This document shows positions 12,232 through 27,300 of a stretch of 64,000 bases of DNA, piece after piece. Both the position numbers and the translations under genes were made by a program. Source of the stretch: Maratus speciosus (lineage: Eukaryota; Arthropoda; Arachnida; Araneae; Salticidae); the NCBI GenBank assembly GCA_963932465.1, contig CAWVRF010001058.1, positions 310,001 to 374,000 on the forward strand. The letters run 5' to 3'. Position 1 is the first letter of the stretch. Each line of letters opens with the position of its first letter. The notes under the pieces are model-generated. The model was not told the DNA's origin, searched no databases, and saw only the letters and a program-made list of their open reading frames with translations.

Positions 12232-15200
12232 ATTGAATTCCGGTGCAGGGCTGAAAATTAATTTCTTAATAAATAATAAAGCGAAACCGAATATATTGTT
12301 TCAACAATCAAAGCATTGTTAGAAAATTCATCAGAAAGAGTTACCGCATATAAAACACGCAATATTTATGAATGGAATTCCGGTGCAGGTCTGAAAATTA
12401 ATTTCTTAATAAATAATAAAGCGAAACCGAATATATTGTTTCAACAATCAAAGCATTGTTAGAAAATTCATCAGAAAGAGTTACCGCATATGAAACACGC
12501 AATATTTATGAATTGAATTCCGGTGCAGGGCTGAAAATTAATTTCTTAATAAATAATAAAGCGAAACCGAATATATTGTTTCAACAATCAAAGCACTGTT
12601 AGAAAATTCATCAGAAAGAGTTACCGCAAATAAAACACGCAATTGAATTCCGCTGTAGGGCTCAAAATTAATTTATTAATAAATAATAAAGTTAAACCGA
12701 ATATATTGTTTCAACAATCAAAGCATTGTTAGAAAATTCATCAGAAAGAGTTACCGCATATAAAACACGCAATATTTATGAATTGAATCCCGGTGCAGGG
12801 CTCAAAATTAATTTCTTAGTAAATAATAAAGCGAAACCGAATATATTGTTTAAACAATGAAAGCATTGTTAGAAAATTCATTAGAAAGAGTTACCGCATA
12901 TAAAACACGCAATATTTATGAATTGAATTCCGGTGCAGGGCTCAAAATTAATTTATTAATAAATAATAAAGCGAAACCGAATATATTGTTTCAACAATCA
13001 AAGCATTGTTAGAAAATTCAACAGAAAGAGTTACCGCATATAAAACACGCAATATTTATTAATTGAATTCCGGTGCAGGGCTGAAAATTAATTTCTTAAT
13101 AAATAATAAAGCGAAACCGAATATATTGTTTCAACAATCAAAGCATTGTTAGAAAATTCATCAGAAAGAGTTACCTCTATAAAACACGCAATATTTATGA
13201 ATTGAATTCCGGTGCAGGGCTGAAAATTAATTTCTTAATAAATAATAAAGCGAAACCGAATATATTGTTTCAACAATAAAGAATTGTTAGAATATTCATC
13301 AGAAAGAGTTACCGCATATAAAACACGCAATATTTATGAATTGAATTCCGGTGCAGGGCTCAAAATTAATTTCTTAATAAATAATAAAGCGAAACCGAAT
13401 ATATTGTTTCAACAATCAAAGCATTGTTAGAAAATTCATCAGAAAGAGTTACCGCATATAAAACACGCAATATTTATGAATTGAATTCCGGTGCATGGCT
13501 GAAAATTAATTTCTTAATAAATAATAAAGCGAAACCGAATATATTGTTTCAACAATCAAAGCATTGTTAGAAAATTCATCAGAAAGAGTTACCGCATATA
13601 AAACACGCAATATTTATGAATTGAATTCCGGTGCAGGGCTGAAAATTAATTTCTTAATAAATAATAAAGCGAAACCGAATATATTGTTTCAACAATCAAA
13701 GCATTGTTAGAAAATTCAACAGAATGAGTTACCGCATATAAAACATGCAATATTTATTTATTGATTTCCGGTGCACCGCTGAAAATTAATTTCTTAATAA
13801 ATAATAAAGCGAAACCGAATATATTGTTTCAACAATCAAAGCATTGTTAGAAAATTCATCAGAAAGAGTTACCGCATATAAAACACGCAATATTTATGAA
13901 TTGAATCCCGGTGCAGGGCTCAAAATTAATTTCTTAGTAAATAATAAAGCGAAACCGAATATATTGTTTAAACAATGAAAGCATTGTTAGAAAATTCATC
14001 AGAAAGAGTTACCGCATATAAAACACGCAATATTTATGAATTGAATTCCGGTGCAGGGCTGAAAATTAATTTCTTAATAAATAATAAAGCGAAACCGAAT
14101 ATATTGTTTCAACAATCAAAGCATTGTTAGAAAATTCATCAGAAAGAGTTACCGCATATAAAACACGCAATATTTATGAATTGAATTCCGGTGCAGGTCT
14201 GAAAATTAATTTCTTAATAAATAATAAAGCGAAACCGAATATATTGTTTCAACAATCAAAGCATTGTTAGAAAATTCATCAGAAAGAGTTACCGCATATG
14301 AAACACGCAATATTTATGAATTGAATTCCGGTGCAGGGCTGAAAATTAATTTCTTAATAAATAATAAAGCGAAACCGAATATATTGTTTCAACAATCAAA
14401 GCACTGTTAGAAAATTCATCAGAAAGAGTTACCGCAAATAAAACACGCAATTGAATTCCGCTGTAGGGCTCAAAATTAATTTATTAATAAATAATAAAGC
14501 GAAACCGAATATATTGTTTCAACAATCAAAGCATTGTTAGAAAATTCATCAGAAAGAGTTACCGCATATAAAACACGCAATATTTATGAATTGAATCCCG
14601 GTGCAGGGCTCAAAATTAATTTCTTAGTAAATAATAAAGCGAAACCGAATATATTGTTTAAACAATGAAAGCATTGTTAGAAAATTCATTAGAAAGAGTT
14701 ACCGCATATAAAACACGCAATATTTATGAATTGAATTCCGGTGCAGGGCTCAAAATTAATTTATTAATAAATAATAAAGCGAAACCGAATATATTGTTTC
14801 AACAATCAAAGCATTGTTAGAAAATTCAACAGAAAGAGTTACCGCATATAAAACACGCAATATTTATTAATTGAATTCCGGTGCAGGGCTGAAAATTAAT
14901 TTCTTAATAAATAATAAAGCGAAACCGAATATATTGTTTCAACAATCAAAGCATTGTTAGAAAATTCATCAGAAAGAGTTACCTCATATAAAACACGCAA
15001 TATTTATGAATTGAATTCCGGTGCAGGGCTGAAAATTAATTTCTTAATAAATAATAAAGCGAAACCGAATATATTGTTTCAACAATAAAGAATTGTTAGA
15101 ATATTCATCAGAAAGAGTTACCGCATATAAAACACGCAATATTTATGAATTGAATTCCGGTGCAGGGCTCAAAATTAATTTCTTAATAAATAATAAAGCG

Positions 15201-15847
15201 AAACCGAATATATTGTTTCAACAATCAAAGCATTGTTAGAAGATTCATCAGAAAGAGTTACCGCATATAAAACACGCAATATTTATGAATTGAATTCCGG
15301 TGCATGGCTGAAAATTAATTTCTTAATAAATAATAAAGCGAAACCGAATATATTGTTTCAACAATCAAAGCATTGTTAGAAAATTCATCAGAAAGAGTTA
15401 CCGCATATAAAACACGCAATATTTATGAATTGAATTCCGGTGCAGGGCTGAAAATTAATTTCTTAATAAATAATAAAGCGAAACCGAATATATTGTTTCA
15501 ACAATCAAAGCATTGTTAGAAAATTCAACAGAATGAGTTACCGCATATAAAACATGCAATATTTATTTATTGATTTCCGGTGCACCGCTGAAAATTAATT
15601 TCTTAATAAATAATAAAGCGAAACCGAATATATTGTTTCAACAATCAAAGCATTGTTAGAAAATTCATCAGAAAGAGTTACCGCATATAAAACACGCAAT
15701 ATTTATGAATTGAATCCCGGTGCAGGGCTCAAAATTAATTTCTTAGTAAATAATAAAGCGAAACCGAATATATTGTTTAAACAATGAAAGCATTGTTAGA
15801 AAATTCATCAGAAAGAGTTACCGCATATAAAACACGCAATATTTATG
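12232..15847 (+). repeat. Two tandem copies of a 13-monomer HOR, period 1808 bp
   Basis: Copy one is about 12232-14039 and copy two about 14040-15847. Matching markers are GCAGGTCTGA (12385 and 14193), the GCATATGAAACACGC monomer, the 130-bp monomer (12626 and 14434) and the 139-bp monomer (13276 and 15085). Copy one has lost one base in ACCTCATATAAAA near 13174, which explains 1808 rather than 1809. The same 1809-bp unit reappears at 61.9-64 kb. Confidence 0.8.
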
Positions 15848-18602
15848 ATTTGAATTCCGGTGCAGGGCTCAAAATTAATTAATTAATAAATAATAAAGCG
15901 AAACCGAATATATTGTTTCAACAATCAAAGCATTGTTAGAAAATTCAACAGAAAGAGTTACCGCATATAAAACACGCAATATTTATTAATTGAATTCCGG
16001 TGCAGGGCTGAAAATTAATTTCTTAATAAATAATAAAGCGAAACCGAATATATTGTTTCAACAATCAAAGCATTGTTAGAAAATTCATCAGAAAGAGTTA
16101 CCGCATATAAAACACGCAATATTTATGAATTGAATTCCGGTGCAGGGCTGAAAATTAATTTCTTAATAAATAATAAAGCGAAACCGAATATATTGTTTCA
16201 ACAATCAAAGCATTGTTAGAAAATTCAACAGAATGAGTTACCGCATATAAAACACGCAATATTTATTTATTGATTTCCGGTGCAGGGCTCAAAATTAATT
16301 TCTTAATAAATAATAAAGCGAAACCGAATATATTGTTTCAACAATCAAAGCATTGTTAGAAAATTCATCAGAAAGAGTTACCGCATATAAAACACGCAAT
16401 ATTTATGAATTGAATTCCGCTGCAGGGCTCAAAATTAATTTATTAATAAATAATAAAGCGAAACCGAATATATTGTTTCAACAATCAAAGCATTGTTAGA
16501 AAATTCAACAGAAAGAGTTACCGCATATAAAACACGCAATATTTATTAATTGAATTCCGGTGCAGGGCTGAAAATTAATTTCTTAATAAATAATAAAGCG
16601 AAACCGAATATATTGTTTCAACAATCAAAGCATTGTTAGAAAATTCATCAGAAAGAGTTACCTCATATAAAACACGCAATATTTATGAATTGAATTCCGG
16701 TGCAGGGCTGAAAATTAATTTCTTAATAAATAATAAAGCGAAACCGAATATATTGTTTCAACAATAAAGAATTGTTAGAATATTCATCAGAAAGAGTTAC
16801 CGCATATAAAACACGCAATATTTATGAATTGAATTCCGGTGCAGGGCTCAAAATTAATTTCTTAATAAATAATAAAGCGAAACCGAATATATTGTTTCAA
16901 CAATCAAAGCATTGTTAGAAAATTCATCAGAAAGAGTTACCGCATATAAAACACGCAATATTTATGAATTGAATTCCGGTGCAGGGCTGAAAATTAATTT
17001 CTTAATAAATAATAAAGCGAAACCGAATATATTGTTTCAACAATCAAAGCATTGTTAGAAAATTCAACAGAATAAGTTACCGCATATAAAACATGCAATA
17101 TTTATTTATTGATTTCCGGTGCACCGCTGAAAATTAATTTCTTAATAAATAATAAAGTGAAACCGAATATATTGTTTCAACAATCAAAGCATTGTTAGAA
17201 AATTCATCAGAAAGAGTTACCGCATATAAAACACGCAATATTTATGAATTGAATCCCGGTGCAGGGCTCAAAATTAATTTCTTAGTAAATAATAAAGCGA
17301 AACCGAATATATTGTTTAAACAATGAAAGCATTGTTAGAAAATTCATCAGAAAGAGTTACCGCATATAAAACACGCAATATTTATGAATTGAATTCCGGT
17401 GCAGGGCTCAAAATTAATTAATTAATAAATAATAAAGCGAAACCGAATATATTGTTTCAACAATCAAAGCATTGTTAGAAAATTCAACAGAAAGAGTTAC
17501 CGCATATAAAACACGCAATATTTATTAATTGAATTCCGGTGCAGGGCTGAAAATTAATTTCTTAATAAATAATAAAGCGAAACCGAATATATTGTTTCAA
17601 CAATCAAAGCATTGTTAGAAAATTCATCAGAAAGAGTTACCGCATATAAAACACGCAATATTTATGAATTGAATTCCGGTGCAGGGCTGAAAATTAATTT
17701 CTTAATAAATAATAAAGCGAAACCGAATATATTGTTTCAACAATGAAAGCATTGTTAGAAAATACAACAGAATGAGTTACCGCATATAAAACACGCAATA
17801 TTTATTTATTGATTTCCGGTGCACCGCTGAAAATTAATTTCTTAATAAATAATAAAGCGAAACCGAATATATTGTTTCAACAATCAAAGCATTGTTAGAA
17901 AATTCATCAGAAAGAGTTACCTCATATAAAACACGCAATATTTATGAATTGATTTCCGGTGCAGGGCTGAAAATTAATTTCTTAATAAATAATAAAGCTA
18001 AACCGAATATATTGTTTCAACAATAAAGAATTGTTAGAATATTCATCAGAAAGAGTTACCGCTTATAAAACACGCAATATTTATGAATTGAATTCCGGTG
18101 CAGGGCTGAAAATTAATTTCTTAATAAATAATAAACCGAAACCGAATATATTGTTTCTACAATCAAAGCATTGTTAGAAAATTCATCAGAAAGAGTTACC
18201 GCATATAAAACACGCAATATTTATGAATTGAATTCCGGTGCAGGGCTGAAAATTAATTTCTTAATAAATAATAAAGCGAAACCGAATATATTGTTTCAAC
18301 AATCAAAGCATTGTTAGAAAATTCATCAGAAAGCGTTACCGCATATAAAACACCTAATATTTATAAATTGAATTCCGGTGCAGGGCTGAAAATTAATTTC
18401 TTAATAAATAATAAAGCGAAACCGAATATATTGTTTCAACAATCAAAGCATTGTTAGAAAATTCATCAGAAAGAGTTACCGCATATAAAACACGCAATAT
18501 TTATGAATTGAATTCCGGTGCAGGGCTGAAAATTAATTTCTTAATAAATAATAAAGCGAAACCGAATATATTGTTTCAACAATCAAAGCATTGTTAGAAA
18601 AT
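15306..18602 (+). repeat. Segmental satellite duplication of 4153-7449, offset 11153
   Basis: About 3.3 kb matches 4153-7449 at a constant offset of 11153. Shared rare markers are TATGATTTGAATTCC (about 4691 and 15844), CAGAATAAG (about 5914 and 17067), AATAAAGTGAAACC (6005 and 17158) and CCGCTTATAAAAC (6907 and 18060). The left limit is the GCATGG/GCAGGG difference at 15305 and the right limit the ATACAAC/ATTCATC switch after 18602. The segment spans a HOR boundary in the source, so it was copied after the 6007-bp repeat had formed or independently of it. Confidence 0.8.
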
Positions 18603-21600
18603 TCATCAGAAAGAGTTACCTCATATAAAACACGCAATATTTATGAATTGAATTCCGGTGCAGGGCTGAAAATTAATTTCTTAATAAATAATAAAGCGAA
18701 ACCGAATATATTGTTTCAACAATAAAGAATTGTTAGAATATTCATCAGAAAGAGTTACCGCATATAAAACACGCAATATTTATGAATTGAATTCCGGTGC
18801 AGGGCTCAAAATTAATTTCTTAATAAATAATAAAGCGAAACCGAATATATTGTTTCAACAATCAAAGCATTGTTAGAAGATTCATCAGAAAGAGTTACCG
18901 CATATAAAACACGCAATATTTATGAATTGAATTCCGGTGCATGGCTGAAAATTAATTTCTTAATAAATAATAAAGCGAAACCGAATATATTGTTTCAACA
19001 ATCAAAGCATTGTTAGAAAATTCATCAGAAAGAGTTACCGCATATAAAACACGCAATATTTATGAATTGAATTCCGGTGCATGGCTGAAAATTAATTTCT
19101 TAATAAATAATAAAGCGAAACCGAATATATTGTTTCAACAATCAAAGCATTGTTAGAAGATTCATCAGAAAGAGTTACCGCATATAAAACACGCAATATT
19201 TATGAATTGAATTCCGGTGCATGGCTGAAAATTAATTTCTTAATAAATAATAAAGCGAAACCGAATATATTGTTTCAACAATCAAAGCATTGTTAGAAAA
19301 TTCATCAGAAAGAGTTACCGCATATAAAACACGCAATATTTATGAATTGAATTCCGGTGCAGGGCTGAAAATTAATTTCTTAATAAATAATAAAGCGAAA
19401 CCGAATATATTGTTTCAACAATCAAAGCATTGTTAGAAAATTCAACAGAATGAGTTACCGCATATAAAACATGCAATATTTATTTATTGATTTCCGGTGC
19501 ACCGCTGAAAATTAATTTCTTAATAAATAATAAAGCGAAACCGAATATATTGTTTCAACAATCAAAGCATTGTTAGAAAATTCATCAGAAAGAGTTACCG
19601 CATATAAAACACGCAATATTTATGAATTGAATCCCGGTGCAGGGCTCAAAATTAATTTCTTAGTAAATAATAAAGCGAAACCGAATATATTGTTTAAACA
19701 ATGAAAGCATTGTTAGAAAATTCATCAGAAAGAGTTACCGCATATAAAACACGCAATATTTATGATTTGAATTCCGGTGCAGGGCTCAAAATTAATTAAT
19801 TAATAAATAATAAAGCGAAACCGAATATATTGTTTCAACAATCAAAGCATTGTTAGAAAATTCAACAGAAAGAGTTACCGCATATAAAACACGCAATATT
19901 TATTAATTGAATTCCGGTGCAGGGCTGAAAATTAATTTCTTAATAAATAATAAAGCGAAACCGAATATATTGTTTCAACAATCAAAGCATTGTTAGAAAA
20001 TTCATCAGAAAGAGTTACCGCATATAAAACACGCAATATTTATGAATTGAATTCCGGTGCAGGGCTGAAAATTAATTTCTTAATAAATAATAAAGCGAAA
20101 CCGAATATATTGTTTCAACAATCAAAGCATTGTTAGAAAATTCAACAGAATGAGTTACCGCATATAAAACATGCAATATTTATTTATTGATTTCCGGTGC
20201 ACCGCTGAAAATTAATTTCTTAATAAATAATAAAGCGAAACCGAATATATTGTTTCAACAATCAAAGCATTGTTAGAAAATACAACAGAATGAGTTACCG
20301 CATATAAAACACGCAATATTTATTTATTGATTTCCGGTGCACCGCTGAAAATTAATTTCTTAATAAATAATAAAGCGAAACCGAATATATTGTTTCAACA
20401 ATCAAAGCATTGTTAGAAAATTCATCAGAAAGAGTTACCTCATATAAAACACGCAATATTTATGAATTGATTTCCGGTGCAGGGCTGAAAATTAATTTCT
20501 TAATAAATAATAAAGCGAAACCGAATATATTGTTTCAACAATAAAGAATTGTTAGAATATTCATCAGAAAGAGTTACCGCATATAAAACACGCAATATTT
20601 ATGAATTGAATTCCGGTGCAGGGCTGAAAATTAATTTCTTAATAAATAATAAACCGAAAACGAATATATTGTTTCTACAATCAAAGCATTGTTAGAAAAT
20701 TCAACAGAAAGAGTTACCGCATATAAAACACGCAATATTTATTAATTGAATTCCGGTGCAGGGCTGAAAATTAATTTCTTAATAAATAATAAAGCGAAAC
20801 CGAATATATTGTTTCAACAATCAAAGCATTGTTAGAAAATTCATCAGAAAGAGTTACCGCATATAAAACACGCAATATTTATGAATTGAATTCCGGTGCA
20901 GGGCTGAAAATTAATTTCTTAATAAATAATAAAGCGAAACCGAATATATTGTTTCAACAATCAAAGCATTGTTAGAAAATTCAACAGAATGAGTTACCGC
21001 ATATAAAACATGCAATATTTATTTATTGATTTCCGGTGCACCGCTGAAAATTAATTTCTTAATAAATAATAAAGCGAAACCGAATATATTGTTTCAACAA
21101 TCAAAGCATTGTTAGAAAATACAACAGAATGAGTTACCGCATATAAAACACGCAATATTTATTTATTGATTTCCGGTGCACCGCTGAAAATTAATTTCTT
21201 AATAAATAATAAAGCGAAACCGAATATATTGTTTCAACAATCAAAGCATTGTTAGAAAATTCATCAGAAAGAGTTACCTCATATAAAACACGCAATATTT
21301 ATGAATTGATTTCCGGTGCAGGGCTGAAAATTAATTTTTTAATAAATAATAAAGCGAAACCGAACATATTGTTTCAACAATAAAGAATTGTTAGAATATT
21401 CATCAGAAAGAGTTACCGCATATAAAACACGCAATATTTATGAATTGAATTCCGGTGCAGGGCTGAAAATTAATTTCTTAATAAATAATAAACCGAAACC
21501 GAATATATTGTTTCTACAATCAAAGCATTGTTAGAAAATTCATCAGAAAGAGTTACCGCATATAAAACACGCAATATTTATGAATTGAATTCCGGTGCAG

Positions 21601-24315
21601 GGCTGAAAATTAATTTCTTAATAAATAATAAAGCGAAACCGAATATATTGTTTCAACAATCAAAGCATTGTTAGAAAATTCATCAGAAAGAGTTACCGCA
21701 TATAAAACACCTAATATTTATAAATTGAATTCAGGTGCAGGGCTGAAAATTAATTTCTTAATAAATAATAAAGCGAAACCGAATATATTGTTTCAACAAT
21801 CAAAGCATTGTTAGAAAATTCATCAGAAAGAGTTACCGCATATAAAACACGCAATATTTATGAATTGAATTCCGCTGCAGGGCTCAAAATTAATTTATTA
21901 ATAAATAATAAAGCGAAACCGAATATATTGTTTCAACAATCAAAGCATTGTTAGAAAATTCATCAGAAACAGTTACCGCATATAAAACACGCAATATTTA
22001 TGAATTGAATCCCGGTGCAGGGCTCAAAATTAATTTCTTAGTAAATAATAAAGCGAAACCGAATATATTGTTTAAACAATCAAAGCATTGTTAGAAAATT
22101 CATCAGAAAGAGTTATCGCATATAAAACACGCAATATTTATGAATTGCATTCCGGTGCAGGGCTGAAAAGTAATTTTTTAATAAATAATAAAGCGAAACC
22201 GAATATATTGTTTCAACAATCAAAGCATTGTTAGAAAATTCATCAGAAAGAGTTACCGCATATAAAACACGCAATATTTATGAATTGAATTCCGGTGCAG
22301 GGCTGAAAATTAATTTCTTAATAAATAATAAAGCGAAACCGAATATATTGTTTCAACAATCAAAGCATTGTTAGAAAATACAACAGAATGAGTTACCGCA
22401 TATAAAACACGCAATATTTATTTATTGATTTCCGGTGCACCGCTGAAAATTAATTTCTTAATAAATAATAAAGCGAAACCGAATATATTGTTTCAACAAT
22501 CAAAGCATTGTTAGAAAATTCATCAGAAAGAGTTACCTCATATAAAACACGCAATATTTATGAATTGAATTCCGGTGTAGGGCTCAAAATTAATTTATTA
22601 ATAAATAATAAAGCGAAACCGAATATATTGTTTCAACAATCAAAGCATTGTTAGAAAATTCATCAGAAAGAGTTACCGCATATAAGACACGCAATATTTA
22701 TGAATTGAATTCCGGTGCGGGGCTCAAAATTAATTTATTAATATATAATAAAGCGAAACCGAATATATTGTTTCAACAATCAAAGCATTGTTAGAAAATT
22801 CATCAGAAAGAGTTACCGCATATAAAACACGCAATATTTATGAATTGAATTCCGGTGCAGGGCTCAAAATTAATTTATTAATAAATAATAAAGCGAAACC
22901 GAATATATTGTTTCAACAATCAAAGCATTGTTAGAAAATTCATCAGAAAGAGTTACCGCATATAAAAAAAGCAATATTTATGAATTGATTTCCGGTGCAG
23001 GGCTGAAAATTAATTTCTTAATAAATAATAAAGCGAAACCGAATATATTGTTTCAACAATCAAAGCATTGTTAGAAAATTCATCAGAAAGAGTTACCGCA
23101 TATAAAACACACAATATTTATGAATTGAATTCCGGTGCAGGGCTGAAAATTAATTTCTTAATAAATAATAAAGCGAAACCGAATATATTGTTTCAACAAT
23201 CAAAGCATTGTTAGAAAATTTATCAGAAAGAGTTACCGCATATAAAACACGCAATATTTATGAATTGATTTCCGGTGCAGGGCTGAAAATTAATTTCTTA
23301 ATAAATAATAAAGCGAAACCGAATATATTGTTTCAACAATCAAAGCATTGTTAGAAAATTCATCAGAAAGAGTTACCGCATATAAAACACGCAATATTTA
23401 TGAATTGAATTCCGCTGCAGGGCTCAAAATTAATTTATTAATAAATAATAAAGCGAAACCGAATATATTGTTTCAACAATCAAAGCATTGTTAGAAAATT
23501 CATCAGAAAGAGTTACCGCATATAAAACACGCAATATTTATGAATTGAATCCCGGTGCAGGGCTCAAAATTAATTTCTTAGTAAATAATAAAGCGAAACC
23601 GAATATATTGTTTCAACAATCAAAGCATTGTTAGAAAATTCATCAGAAAGAGTTACCGCATATAAAACACGCAATATTTATGAATTGAATTCCGGTGCAG
23701 GGCTGAAAAGTAAATTTTTAATAAATAATAAAGCGAAACCGAATATATTGTTTCAACAATGAAAGCATTGTTAGAAAATTCATCAGAAAGAGTTACCGCA
23801 TATAAAACACGCAATATTTATGAATTGAATTCCGGTGCAGGGCTCAAAATTAATTTATTAATAAATAATAAAGCGAAACCGAATATATTGTTTCAACAAT
23901 CAAAGCATTGTTAGAAAATTCAACAGAATAAGTTACCGCATATAAAACATGCAATATTTATTTATTGATTTCCGGTGCACCGCTGAAAATTAATTTCTTA
24001 ATAAATAATAAAGCGAAACCGAATATATTGTTTCAACAATCAAAGCATTGTTAGAAAATTCATCAGAAAGAGTTACCGCATATAAAACACGCAATATTTA
24101 TGAATTGAATCCCGGTGCAGGGCTCAAAATTAATTTCTTAGTAAATAATAAAGCGAAACCGAATATATTGTTTAAACAATGAAAGCATTGTTAGAAAATT
24201 CATCAGAAAGAGTTACCGCATATAAAACACGCAATATTTATGAATTGAATTCCGGTGCAGGGCTCAAAATTAATTAATTAATAAATAATAAAGCGAAACC
24301 GAATATATTGTTTCA
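18159..24315 (+). repeat. 44-monomer HOR, period 6157 bp, first copy
   Basis: The segment repeats at a constant offset of 6157. Shared rare markers are TATGATTTGAATTCC (19761 and 25918), ACCGAAAACG (20653 and 26810), CCGAACATATTG (21360 and 27517), GAATTCAGGTGC (21727 and 27884) and TATATAATAAAG (22742 and 28899). Differences include the base at 18334-region AAGCGTT against AAGAGTT. The length is 44 monomers less three bases. It contains a smaller 839-bp duplication (markers at 20654 and 21493). Confidence 0.85.
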
Positions 24316-27300
24316 ACAATCAAAGCATTGTTAGAAAATTCATCAGAAAGAGTTACCGCATATAAAACACGCAATATTTATGAATTGAATTCCGGTGCAG
24401 GGCTGAAAATTAATTTCTTAATAAATAATAAAGCGAAACCGAATATATTGTTTCAACAATCAAAGCATTGTTAGAAAATTCATCAGAAAGAGTTACCGCA
24501 TATAAAACACCTAATATTTATAAATTGAATTCCGGTGCAGGGCTGAAAATTAATTTCTTAATAAATAATAAAGCGAAACCGAATATATTGTTTCAACAAT
24601 CAAAGCATTGTTAGAAAATTCATCAGAAAGAGTTACCGCATATAAAACACGCAATATTTATGAATTGAATTCCGGTGCAGGGCTGAAAATTAATTTCTTA
24701 ATAAATAATAAAGCGAAACCGAATATATTGTTTCAACAATCAAAGCATTGTTAGAAAATTCATCAGAAAGAGTTACCTCATATAAAACACGCAATATTTA
24801 TGAATTGAATTCCGGTGCAGGGCTGAAAATTAATTTCTTAATAAATAATAAAGCGAAACCGAATATATTGTTTCAACAATAAAGAATTGTTAGAATATTC
24901 ATCAGAAAGAGTTACCGCATATAAAACACGCAATATTTATGAATTGAATTCCGGTGCAGGGCTCAAAATTAATTTCTTAATAAATAATAAAGCGAAACCG
25001 AATATATTGTTTCAACAATCAAAGCATTGTTAGAAGATTCATCAGAAAGAGTTACCGCATATAAAACACGCAATATTTATGAATTCAATTCCGGTGCATG
25101 GCTGAAAATTAATTTCTTAATAAATAATAAAGCGAAACCGAATATATTGTTTCAACAATCAAAGCATTGTTAGAAAATTCATCAGAAAGAGTTACCGCAT
25201 ATAAAACACGCAATATTTATGAATTGAATTCCGGTGCATGGCTGAAAATTAATTTCTTAATAAATAATAAAGCGAAACCGAATATATTGTTTCAACAATC
25301 AAAGCATTGTTAGAAGATTCATCAGAAAGTGTTACCGCATATAAAACACGCAATATTTATGAATTGAATTCCGGTGCATGGCTGAAAATTAATTTCTTAA
25401 TAAATAATAAAGCGAAACCGAATATATTGTTTCAACAATCAAAGCATTGTTAGAAAATTCATCAGAAAGAGTTACCGCATATAAAACACGCAATATTTAT
25501 GAATTGAATTCCGGTGCAGGGCTGAAAATTAATTTCTTAATAAATAATAAAGCGAAACCGAATATAATGTTTCAACAATCAAAGCATTGTTAGAAAATTC
25601 AACAGAATGAGTTACCGCATATAAAACATGCAATATTTATTTATTGATTTCCGGTGCACCGCTGAAAATTAATTTCTTAATAAATAATAAAGCGAAACCG
25701 AATATATTGTTTCAACAATCAAAGCATTGTTAGAAATTTCATCAGAAATAGTTACCGCATATAAAACACGCAATATTTATGAATTGAATCCCGGTGCAGG
25801 GCTCAAAATTAATTTCTTAGTAAATAATAAAGCGAAACCGAATATATTGTTTAAACAATGAAAGCATTGTTAGAAAATTCATCAGAAAGAGTTACCGCAT
25901 ATAAAACACGCAATATTTATGATTTGAATTCCGGTGCAGGGCTCAAAATTAATTAATTAATAAATAATAAAGCGAAACCGAATATATTGTTTCAACAATC
26001 AAAGCATTGTTAGAAAATTCAACAGAAAGAGTTACCGCATATAAAACACGCAATATTTATTAATTGAATTCCGGTGCAGGGCTGAAAATTAATTTCTTAA
26101 TAAATAATAAAGCGAAACCGAATATATTGTTTCAACAATCAAAGCATTGTTAGAAAATTCATCAGAAAGAGTTACCGCATATAAAACACGCAATATTTAT
26201 GAATTGAATTCCGGTGCAGGGCTGAAAATTAATTTCTTAATAAATAATAAAGCGAAACCGAATATATTGTTTCAACAATCAAAGCATTGTTAGAAAATTC
26301 AACAGAATGAGTTACCGCATATAAAACATGCAATATTTATTTATTGATTTCCGGTGCACCGCTGAAAATTAATTTCTTAATAAATAATAAAGCGAAACCG
26401 AATATATTGTTTCAACAATCAAAGCATTGTTAGAAAATACAACAGAATGAGTTACCGCATATAAAACACGCAATATTTATTTATTGATTTCCGGTGCACC
26501 GCTGAAAATTAATTTCTTAATAAATAATAAAGCGAAACCGAATATATTGTTTCAACAATCAAAGCATTGTTAGAAAATTCATCAGAAAGAGTTACCTCAT
26601 ATAAAACACGCAATATTTATGAATTGATTTCCGGTGCAGGGCTGAAAATTAATTTCTTAATAAATAATAAAGCGAAACCGAATATATTGTTTCAACAATA
26701 AAGAATTGTTAGAATATTCATCAGAAAGAGTTACCGCATATAAAACACGCAATATTTATGAATTGAATTCCGGTGCAGGGCTGAAAATTAATTTCTTAAT
26801 AAATAATAAACCGAAAACGAATATATTGTTTCTACAATCAAAGCATTGTTAGAAAATTCAACAGAAAGAGTTACCGCATATAAAACACGCAATATTTATT
26901 AATTGAATTCCGGTGCAGGGCTGAAAATTAATTTCTTAATAAATAATAAAGCGAAACCGAATATATTGTTTCAACAATCAAAGCATTGTTAGAAAATTCA
27001 TCAGAAAGAGTTACCGCATATAAAACACGCAATATTTATGAATTGAATTCCGGTGCAGGGCTGAAAATTAATTTCTTAATAAATAATAAAGCGAAACCGA
27101 ATATATTGTTTCAACAATCAAAGCATTGTTAGAAAATTCAACAGAATGAGTTACCGCATATAAAACATGCAATATTTATTTATTGATTTCCGGTGCACCG
27201 CTGAAAATTAATTTCTTAATAAATAATAAAGCGAAACCGAATATATTGTTTCAACAATCAAAGCATTGTTAGAAAATACAACAGAATGAGTTACCGCATA

